Assembly (NCBI GenBank): GCA_028386065.3
Contig: JAKUCV010001549.1
Coordinates: 110,517-174,516 of the forward strand
Direction of reading: 5' to 3'
Length of the DNA stretch: 64,000 bases
Source of the DNA: Turnera subulata
Lineage: Eukaryota; Streptophyta; Magnoliopsida; Malpighiales; Passifloraceae
The stretch's first letter is position 1; each line of letters starts with the position of its first letter. The position numbers and the translations under genes were made by a program. Below the pieces are notes generated by a model. It worked only from the letters and a program-made list of their open reading frames with translations. It was not told the origin of the DNA and did not search any database. Of the stretch, positions 55,443 through 64,000 are shown piece by piece.

Positions 55443-56123
55443 ATGCCTGCTCCATCTTCTGTTTTCTTCGTCGAAGGTGCCAACTTAGGCAGAAGGAACC
55501 GTCTGGCCTACAGCATGGTCAACGAGCATCCCGAAGAACTACTGAACGAGCTCGGCAGGATGCCACGTCTGGTCTTCGTCGACGAACTCTACTCGTCCAG
55601 ATTCTTCATCACTCCCATGGAAGAGACGTTCTTCCTGGAGGACCATGGTACTCTAAGGACCTCCTACTACGTCTCGGCAAACTCCATCATGTTCTTCATC
55701 TCCGAAAGGCTTTAGGAGTTCAACCTTGAGTCCACTTTCCATTTCCTGGAGCAAGGTACCTACTACCAGCTCTCGATGACGGCCCAGAGCATGCCGAGAG
55801 TGACTCGTCTGCCCGTAACTTGGCCAAAGGCCCGACTGCTGGTGTAGAACTGCAAAGGAGTCGCAAGGCATTCCCAGGAGTTCTCGCGTACTCTGAGGGA
55901 ATTGAACAAATACAAGCCAAACATGGTTCTTCTGACGGAGACCCAGTGGCAGCCTCAAGACGATCACGGTCTCACCCCACTCCGGTTCCCTCAAGCAAAC
56001 CGGTTCGAGCTTCCAGGCCAGAACAACGCAGGCGACAAGTGGTTCTCGTGGAGCGGCAGCATCCAAGTCAACATCAACAATGATCCCAACAGCTTCCGGG
56101 TCAACGTCGTTCCAAGGCGATAA
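55443..56123 (+). pseudogene. Antisense ORF 2, unknown protein, two TAG interruptions
   Basis: One frame of 226 codons plus stop runs from ATG 55443 to TAA 56121-56123. It is broken by TAG at 55713-55715 and 55845-55847, both explainable as CAG to TAG changes. Codon third positions are strongly C/G-biased throughout, including beyond each stop, which argues that the whole frame was coding until recently. I do not recognise the protein. Visible traits: many Phe and Tyr residues, a DELYSSRFFITPMEETFFLE segment near residue 50, a Pro/Arg-rich middle, and an Asn-rich C-terminus. There is no signal peptide or clear membrane span. It lies on the same strand as ORF 1 and shares its codon bias, so the two probably came together. 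Confidence 0.5.
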
Positions 56124-56363
56124 ATGTATTTTTATTTTTTAAATATCAATGTAATATTTCTCTTTGTAATCAAAATAATAGTATTAACAATATTTATATT
56201 TCCGCTTACTTATGGCATCATTTACCTCTTATGTGTATGTTCTGCGACAGCTGGCGTCCCTTGACTGGATCCATAATGCACTAACTAAATGGTATAAAAT
56301 AATAAACAACTGGAGCGAACTATGCAAACTAGACAACAAACACACAATGACTGCCCAACAAGA

Positions 56364-56388
56364 CCTAACGCCCGCTCCGCTACCAAAA
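56364..56388 (-). other. Primer binding site of the antisense-cassette element
   Basis: On the minus strand the LTR is followed by TTTTGGTAGCGGAGCGGGCG. It shares TGGTAGCGGAGC with the chromovirus at 21122. Confidence 0.75.
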
Positions 56389-59300
56389 TGAAACGCCCCG
56401 ACCCGTATTTACCGTACACAGTAAACACGTGCCGGAACTGTAACAACCCAACCAGACAAAGCCCAGCATACAGTGTATACAGCAGAAACACGGGCTCAAC
56501 AGCCCAAAATAGTAAACATCAATAACAACATAACCGGCCCAAGGGCCCAACAATAGTAAAAAATAATGCACAGCGGAAGACTTAATAACTCACAAAACAC
56601 TGTACGCAACACAGAAGCAAACTATGGATCCGAGCCCTGTCCAAGGGATAACGCCGCAGCCTGTCTAGAATGCACCAAACCTGTACCACAAATAACTCAA
56701 CCTACGGGAAGAAAGCCCGCAGGCGAGGGGTGAGTCCGAAGTGCTCACCGACGAAGGATAAACAGAGATATATAATCAACCGTAATACTTTTGAAGTAAT
56801 ACAACCATCATAACAGAAGAATCTAACACAAACAACAAGACAGAGGAATCCAACACAAACAACACGACAGAGGAATCTTACTAAATCATATCAAAGCCAA
56901 GACCAAAAGAATGCTTATTTTTTTATTACCAATTTTATCTTCCGGGCTCCGTCACTGGACAAGCTAGGGTCGTACCTGGTTATTAACTAATTCTGGATGC
57001 CAGACCAAATCACAATCCGGGATCGACATCCCAATACCAACAATCCTAGATCAACATCCCAATATCAACAAATCCGGGATCAACATCCCAATATCACAAA
57101 TCCGGGACCAACATCCCAACAACAACATCATCCGGGATCAACATCCCCATCAACCAACCAAACCGGCCATGACACCACAGAACTAGTCTCTAACTATCTA
57201 GTCGTACCACTACTTTCCACGTGACAATTATATCATCATCTCAATTCAATCCAGTTTCATTACTCTATTCTCAATTATCCAACTTTCTATTATTCCAGTT
57301 TATTCCTCAAATCAAATCATCAACAGACTCTTAACGTCAATTAATCACAGCCAACAGTTCTATATTATACAACACAATATCCACAAGCCTAATCACAATC
57401 CAATCAACAGCATCAACAATTTCCACAGCAATCAAATAACAGTCGGTAATCAACTCAGCAGTTCAATCAAACAACAAATCATACACAGTACTACGGGCAC
57501 ATATCAAGGGTTATCCATCCTCACCTGGTATGCCTCTGAATCCGGTACATAACCATATAGCTTATCTGTCCCTATATTATGTCCAAAACATATAATTACA
57601 TATAATGCACATCAAAGAGTGCAATGCATGTTGTTAGCTATAATTTTATTATTCGGCTTTTCCACAATTAAAATTGTCATCCTCGTTTTAAAACTGTTTC
57701 TGTTAAACATTGCTATCATGGCTGTAGGTAATTATAACCATTAAATATTTGTAGCCGATATCGTAATATAAAGTAGATAGCATTTCATAAAACAATCATT
57801 CTCAATAAAAATAATAGTGTGTAAACAACGGTTGTAATAATTAAAGTAGTTAAAACGTCAAACATACCATACTAAGCATACATGTAATATATCCAATAGC
57901 AAAACTGTTAAATGGGAATAGAGCCATCGGGAATTAATTTACATAGACGGTATATGGTATAAAATAACTGTATCATAATCTTGTAAAGTAATATTTACAA
58001 ATTCATATATCATTATATAACCGGTATTTATAAATAGGGTAAAGATAATAATATTATCGAAACTCATTATATAATATAATACACATACGTAATACTTTAA
58101 ATTAATATAGCTCATACTAATAAAATCTTTAGATGGAATAATATAACTGATATAATATTTCATCAAAATAACAATGCCACTATTATAGTTCCGGTACATA
58201 GGAAATTATGAAAGCATAATGCGGCCATAAAATAAATCATGCGCGGGTTATATATATTAGACTCATGAATACATAGTTAAATCCAAAATCAAATCGTTTT
58301 TAATCCGTAGTTTAAATCATCAACCTCTTATTTATATAATTCGTCCACGTATTTCTCTTATCCATCGGTTCGTTATTAAGTCCGTCAAATACATATATAT
58401 GTCACGGTAACATGGGCCTCCGCACGTTCGGCCCGTTTTCGAGTCCGTTGTGCAAATCGAGCCCAAACCGAGCCCATGGTGTAAACGGGTGTGAGGAATT
58501 ACCAAAGCAACCCGTCCATAGAGTCCCCTTTGCTGTGAAACGCACGGTTCACGCCGGAGGATACCCGTGACCTCGCCGGAGAATTCCCGGGATACCGGAA
58601 GCTCGCCGGATTTCGGCCATGGGTAGTGTTCACTGTTACCATTCCGGCCACTATTCATCACCAAACAAACATCCAACCCGTCGTATAGAGTCACCAACTA
58701 ACCGATCAAGAGCACCATCATAGCCCACACTCACCACCCCGACAGCCCTCCAAAGTCACCGTCCCCAAACAAAACAACCAACAACCAAATCAACCCACTA
58801 CTCAAACAATAAAGACAGTAATGAGAAGTGGAGAAGCACGACCAGGAACTCACCCGGCACTGCGACATCATCGTCGTTGTTCGTTGGGGGTGGCGCCAAA
58901 CGCCACTGGTCATGCGAGAAGGGGAAAGTGTCAGATCGGCGCCGCGATAACAGGGGAAGGGGAAGAGGAGGCGCGACGGTGGCACGCGTTGCAGAAAAGA
59001 GGGAGAAGAGGTCGGGCCTTCAGTGCGCGATCCAGTTGTGCTCCGCTCCGACAGCGGCGGCGGATTGAGGAGGAGGGGAAATCGGACCCCCTTTGCGCGG
59101 TGGCGGCTCGAGCTCAGTCCCCTGGTGGTGTCGAGCTCATCTCGGGCGGCCGTGGGGTCGTCTGTGTGCTCTGCAGCGGCTGTGAGCGAGGCGGAGATCG
59201 ATGAAAGAGGCGGCGGCGCCTTGCTGCGGGGAGGACGGCGCGGCGAAGGAGGAATGACGAGGAGGTGGTGGTGTCGCTCCTCTGCTCGATGGCAGTTTTG

Positions 59301-59927
59301 ACGGCGGCGCGAGCAGGGTCAGAGGGAAAAAGAGAGGAGGAAGGAGAAGAGAAAGAGAAAGGAAGAAAAGGGTAAGGAGGAAAAGGAAGAGAGAGATGGG
59401 TGCAGAGGATGCGTGAAGGGATCAGGTGGAGGAGTTTAGAAAATGAAGAAAAGGAAGGGGAAGAAGACAGGAAAAAAAAAGAAAATGGGGAGGACCGGTT
59501 GGTAACGGGTGGAAGGAGGAGAAAATAAAGAAGAAAGTGGAAAGAAAAGACAAGGGGAGAAAGAAGAAAGTGGTGGGGCCGGACGAAGAAAAACGGGAGA
59601 GAGAAGAAAGAAAAGAGGGAAGAAAAGAAGAGTGGCCACGTGGCAAGCCACGATTGGCCGAACCGGATTTCCGTCCCGAGCCCGAAAATACAACTTGGGC
59701 TCGGAAAATCCGATTAATACCCCTGAACGACGTCCAAGTCTCGGAATTGAAAACCGAGGCTCGGTTAGTTAAAAAGATACTCCTGAGCGCGGGAAAACTC
59801 TCGGTTTCGAAAAACGACGCCCGATTTACCTTGAATTAATTACCCAAGATTAATTCAACAGTAAATCACGATAGAAAGACTTTTACAGTCCCGGTAAAAA
59901 TCCAAAATTTTTATCCGGGCTGTTACA
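56389..59927 (-). repeat. LTR of the antisense-cassette element (right copy, 3539 bp)
   Basis: It is the 5' LTR in the element's direction. It starts TGAAACGCCCCG and ends GGGCTGTTACA. It has five units of the CCGGGATCAACATCCC repeat, lacks about 28 bp present near 52130-52160 of the partner, and has a 12-bp duplication (CGAGCCCAAACC) near 58460. Confidence 0.92.
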
Positions 59928-59932
59928 AATCA

Positions 59933-60449
59933 TATCTTGTAGATATAGCATAATATTGCCATTAGAATTAGCAAGTAATTTACCTTTTAGTCCACTGAGC
60001 TTTTTATTTAAAGAAATAGAAGTGTAAGAAAAGTTGATGTCTATTAAATTCGTATATTTATCTATAGCGATTCATGAAATTCTAAGTGAAAAACCATAAA
60101 AAAAAAAATTAGAGAACTTCATGTGATTCGCGAGGAGTACGGCTGCTTTGGTTGTAGAAGAAAACCCAAAAAAAAAAAAAAAGAAATAAATTGACAACTA
60201 ATTAACCTTTGCTTTCCAAACCTTTTATATTTCTTATTATTTTTTTTCGAACTTGATGAATTGGAAACCTAATCTTCCATTGAACTGAAAAAAAGTTGAA
60301 ATGAAAAATTTAGTAAACAACCATTAATACTTTTGGGACTCTTCTCTTTTCCACATCATGTTATTGCATGTCTTTGTGAGATATCAATCCTTTTGTCAAT
60401 AAGACAACCCTTCTAGATGATCTAGTGATGCTCATTTTAACTTTATTTA
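59933..60449. other. AT-rich spacer
   Basis: No gene or clear element is seen. Two long A-runs (near 60100 and 60170) are present. Confidence 0.5.
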
Positions 60450-60454
60450 TATTT

Positions 60455-60974
60455 TGTTAAATATCCAACACCAAGGATTTGATCTTGGTTGTTATTATTA
60501 TCTAGTCAAAGATTAGGATTTAATTATCTTGATTAAATCTAGGTAGTTATTATCTAGATTTGGTCTTAGGTTGTTATCATTTAAAATATCTAGATTAGAT
60601 ATTAGTTAGTTTTATTTATTTTTCAAAGTTTGAAGGAGAATGTTAGTTTCCTAATTTCTAGGTTAGTTGTTAATTTTATAGCCTATATAAAGGCCCTACT
60701 TTCTAATGGAAAAGCATCCCAAGCATTAGAGTTTTCTAGCATTTCTTTCAGAGTATTCTAAGAGTGTATTCTCTCTTTTCTTATTTGTTGTCTTATTACT
60801 ACTCTTTGTGAGTTTTTCTATCTTTCCTAACTCGGGTTCTGCACGACCTGCTTGTGCAAGTTAGTCTTGCTTAGTCTCAGCACAGTCTGCCTGTATGACG
60901 AGGTTGGTAGTGTGAAAGGTTAGTGCTTAGTGTTGCGCGTTGTTCACGTTGTGATAACGGAACTTTGTTCAACA
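60455..60974 (+). mobile_element. Solo LTR of a copia-like retrotransposon (520 bp)
   Basis: It starts TGTTAAATAT and ends TTGTTCAACA, with an exact TSD TATTT at 60450-60454 and 60975-60979. A TATA box, TATATAA, lies at 60684-60690, at the usual place for an LTR promoter. No PBS, polypurine tract or coding region adjoins it, so the rest was removed by LTR-LTR recombination. The size and ends resemble short-LTR copia families (Tork/Tnt1 type), but the lineage is not certain. Confidence 0.75.
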
Positions 60975-60979
60975 TATTT

Positions 60980-61959
60980 TAATTGTAACTTTCACTAGAA
61001 GATCATAGGATCCTCATATAAGTCCATGAATCCACCAAACACCTCCCATTAATTTTTGACAAGAACATTATGCTTTACGCAAGAACAAAGTTAATTGTCT
61101 TTCAAATTAAGCTCTAGGATGCATGCTAAAGCATTTTTTTATTGCAAGAAAACAGGACGACAGCAATGCAAAACATAATAAGTTAGCTTGGCTGAATCAG
61201 CTAATCATTACAGGTCATAGTGCATACCTTACTTATGCTGCCATATCCCAATATAATTTTCATAAAATGTCCACTTTTCAAGTTAAAGTTATCTGCTAAG
61301 TATTAGATGATCCTAAGTTAAGTGCGTCTAAAGTTGGCTGCGCTGCTAAAGAGCAGTTTGACCATAAAAGGACAGATTGAATTTTTAGGAAATCCAACTA
61401 AGATTTCTAGGATAGATAGTTGAGGTCTGACCATATGGAGTTAGGTGTGCAAAGATAATCCTTAGACGACAATTCCTTTTTTGGATGCATAATAGACAAA
61501 CCTTATTTAAGGAAGCACTATAATCCACTAATGGCTGCTTTGAATTAGTTATTTGTAATGGACAAAAGAGCTGCAAAGAGCATTTTGATATCATAAGAGG
61601 AGAGAGACCATGGAATCATTAAGCATATTCTACTAATGACTACTTTGAAGTACTTATTTATATGCATTTCCGTATTACTACTTATATTGAATTACTTTTT
61701 CCATTACCTAATCTTAAATTTTATATCTATCCATAAAGAAAGTACACTGATAAGTAACAAATTACATTACTGTGGTATTAGGTACGAATTATAAATTTAT
61801 ATTTGTAAGAAATTAAAAAAAAAAAAGGGTAATTTTCAACTCACACAGTTCTGATTCTTGGATATGGAAAGGTTAAACAAATAATGAGTTTACAGTTAAA
61901 TCAGGATGCACTTTTATCTGTCAGGAAATCGTACCCAGGTAGGTGTCGCTTGCCTTCTT
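60980..61959. other. Spacer
   Basis: AT-rich. No coding frame with recognisable motifs, RNA gene or repeat is supported. Confidence 0.5.
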
Positions 61960-62390
61960 TGTGGCTCTCTTTGGCACCGCCAAACATTGAATATATTTTA
62001 TTTGGTTTGCGTTAAATAATGGTATATAGCCACAAGGGATACCTTTTGCAGGCGAAGTAATGTTACTTCTCAGTCTCAGAGTGCTTTTGTGTCCATTTTG
62101 TTCATTTCAATGTGAGACCACCTGTGTCATCACCTTTTCATTCATTGCACATTCTCTGGTGCGCCCTGTGGACAGGTTTATATGTAGCTGATGGAAAGTT
62201 AGTTGGGTGCTGCCAGAAAATATGGATCAATGCTTGTTTTCGGCAATGGCCCTTCCTCTCGGGCCATTATTTCTAATACATATCCTCATGGATGATCATT
62301 GCCATGGCTGCGGTTTGGTCGATATGGGCCATATGGCTTGCACCAAATGACATGGTTTTCTTTTATGTTCTGCCAATGCTGTGTAAAATA
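61960..62390 (+). pseudogene. Decayed LINE ORF2 C-terminus (RT zinc-binding region)
   Basis: Across several frames the translation keeps the order of landmarks of the zf-RVT region at the end of plant L1-type ORF2 proteins: a YFIW-like segment near 61995, CPFC near 62095, an ETT word near 62115, a Trp-Trp pair with VSWVLP near 62200, and VWSIW..WLAPNDMVF near 62312-62362. Frames change at least three times, so this is an old 5'- and 3'-truncated copy. No poly(A) tail or TSD could be defined. Confidence 0.5.
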
Positions 62391-64000
62391 AGATTGTATA
62401 ATATGAAGCCACATAACTTTTTTACACACTCTATTATTTCCAGGTGTCATCTCTTCAACCTCATGTATCTTGCTATATATAATAGATAGATAGATACTAA
62501 ATCGATTAGCATTCAAGGAAAAATATGATATTCAAGGCCATCCATATGCATATATATCCCCAGTTACGTTCACTAACATGCATGATATCAATAATTTTAT
62601 AATAGTTTCCTCAGAAAATTACAATATATATAATAGTTTAGAGCTTGCCAGCAAACAGTTTGATGGATCTATTTTGTTTCATGAAATGGTTGGTGAGTGG
62701 AATTTTGTTCAGGACATATATTTTTTGTGAGGGATTGGGAAGTTTTGTAGATATGACTTTTTCTTTTGTCGATGTGCAATTTATAGGCATCGCCCTTATA
62801 TCCCTTACCAACCATACCAATTAGGTTAAAGGGCTGCCTGAAAGTTTGTGAACACAGTGGGCGAGCTTTAGACAAAAGGAAATTATAATCCCTGGACAGG
62901 AACTGTGATGATATCACTTTGTACAGTTCTTTTTTTTTTCTTTTTTTTTGGTGGCTACAATTCGCTCCATGGAAAAGGAAAGGAAAAAAAAGGTTTGTTG
63001 GTAACGAAGGGACTAATAATTTTTGTGTAATCTTTACTGATTTTGCAAGGCACACATGTGGGGTCAAATCTTTAGATCATCTTATCCCTGATTAGTTATT
63101 GGGAAAAGATTTTTTTTTTTAACAAGTGTAGTTATATAAATTCTTGTAGTTATTCAGTTAATGTGGATTACACTCACAATTTAGCATTATAAATATTATT
63201 ACAAATTAATTTAGTATATGTGAGAAAATAAATAACAAATAAACATGGGAACTGTCATGTACCAGAAGAAGAAAGGGAGTTCTTGAAATTGTCAATTCAG
63301 GAAAGGTTTGCGATCCTTGATTAGGTACGTCGCCTCCTATATTCACGAAGAGGTTTCACCCTCAATCATATAGGACCTATATCAATAATTTAACTTTGTT
63401 AAAAGTAAATTCAGTCTAAGTCATTTCAGTCATACTAAATTCTTTATATTTAATTTCTAGCATGGTGGGTGAGTCATTCAATATGAATTTTCTATACATA
63501 TAAAAACTCAAACTTGGTTAATTGAAATCGAATGGTTTACTAACGTATCAACCCTTTCAGACTCTAGAGTAAAAATATCTTTAGATCCATCTTCTTATTT
63601 ATTGGACCCTCCACTCCTTGACCTTTCATTGGTTCAAAAAAGATATACTTACCTTTCAAAAACTTTTCACAGCTATTTGACATGAACCAAACAACTTTAT
63701 TAGTTGCTGTTTAGGGAGGAAAAGGAAATGAAAGGTTGCATATGTAGCATCTTCTTGCTTGTGACATATATGTCATTTTTTTAATGCTAAAATATATATG
63801 CAGCATATATGTCAGTTTCTGGATCGTGGAATAGCAAAAGCGACGTTCAAAAAAAATGAAAAGAAAAGAAAATTCTCTGTTGCGGATTGGGATGGGAAAA
63901 TGCAGTTCATAGGCTTCTATGATGGAGGGCTTTGATTTGGATGATGATAGTAACTTTATTAAATTGCGAGAAAGTTAACTGCTTTTCTTTTTTCCCCTAG
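62391..64000. other. Spacer to the end of the window
   Basis: AT-rich with several T-runs and A-runs. A 132-codon minus-strand frame at 62669-63067 has no recognisable motif and is not taken as a gene. Nothing else is supported. Confidence 0.45.

Larger units (their letters stand above)
50496..59927 (-). mobile_element. Non-autonomous chromovirus-related element with antisense ORF cassette
   Basis: The ends are TGAAACG at 50496 and GTTACA at 59927, with an exact TSD AATCA at 50491-50495 and 59928-59932. The LTRs (50496-54021 and 56389-59927) are about 3.5 kb and very similar. Their outer motifs (GCCCGGG..AAAA at one end, CGGG..GGGG.GTTTCA at the other, inverted here) match the chromovirus at 18370, as do the PBS (minus strand, TTTTGGTAGCGGAGC) and the polypurine tract (CTTTTTAAGGTGGGTACAC). 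There is no gag, protease, RT or integrase. The 2.37-kb interior instead holds two GC3-rich ORFs on the plus strand, antisense to the element, and possibly a third on the minus strand. Confidence 0.9.

Noticed and set aside
55653..56066. 137-codon minus-strand ORF
   Set aside because: It is the antisense shadow of ORF 2, whose codon bias on the plus strand is far more convincing.
54022..56388. Integrated geminivirus, nanovirus or pararetrovirus as source of the antisense cassette
   Set aside because: I found no TAATATTAC origin, no Rep-type or RT motif, and the hairpin loop does not match such origins. Viral origin is left open only as a weak alternative.
62669..63067. 132-codon minus-strand ORF near the window end
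   Set aside because: No motif, Lys-rich and AT-driven composition, poly-A runs inside; no promoter or splice evidence.

Overview
This is a stretch of nuclear genome from a flowering plant, most likely a eudicot. It has spliced introns with GT..AG borders, a plant-specific WAT1/EamA transporter gene, plant LTR retrotransposon lineages (Sirevirus Ty1-copia, Tekay/Del-type chromovirus, Athila/Tat-like Ty3-gypsy), Stowaway-like and MULE-type DNA transposons, and AT-rich spacers. I cannot name the species. Only one ordinary host gene looks intact; roughly 80 percent of the window is transposon.

Layout. (1) 44-9895: a full-length Sirevirus-type copia element, plus strand, with LTRs 49-1256 and 8774-9890, target-site duplication (TSD) GTTTC, broken gag and pol, and an extra ORF after pol. 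(2) 9896-12742: spacer and promoter. (3) 12742-14619: a seven-exon WAT1-related transporter gene (403 aa). (4) 16128-17540: a Pack-MULE, that is, a Mutator-like element with about 370-bp terminal inverted repeats and a perfect 10-bp TSD, carrying a degenerate cyclophilin gene fragment. (5) 18365-48854: a Tekay/Del-type chromovirus (TSD ATAAA, LTRs about 2.75 kb) blown up to 30 kb by nested insertions: a gag-protease-only Athila/Tat-like element in its pol (24469-31918, TSD CCTGG); a solo LTR in its 3' LTR (35489-39959, TSD CTATC) which itself contains another solo LTR (36877-38956, TSD CCTAC); and a gag-only element (40413 to about 48697) whose outer end was lost by deletion. (6) 50491-59932: a second chromovirus-related element on the minus strand (TSD AATCA, LTRs about 3.5 kb). 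It has no gag or pol. Its 2.4-kb interior carries two GC3-rich ORFs of unknown function on the strand opposite to the element, the first with its own hairpin, TATA box and poly(A) signals. (7) 59933-64000: spacer with a copia-like solo LTR (60455-60974, TSD TATTT) and a decayed LINE reverse-transcriptase tail (about 61960-62390).

How it fits together. The repeats form a readable history. Every complete insertion has a perfect 5-bp or 10-bp TSD, so the order of events can be reconstructed up to three levels deep. Three of the LTR elements are non-autonomous in different ways (gag plus protease, gag only, no gag or pol) and must have relied on enzymes from autonomous relatives. The most unusual item is the element at 50496-59927 with its antisense cassette. 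The Pack-MULE and the PPT-like and AATCATCTCAT repeat arrays in the gag-only element come next. All family assignments rest on motifs read by eye; no database search was run.
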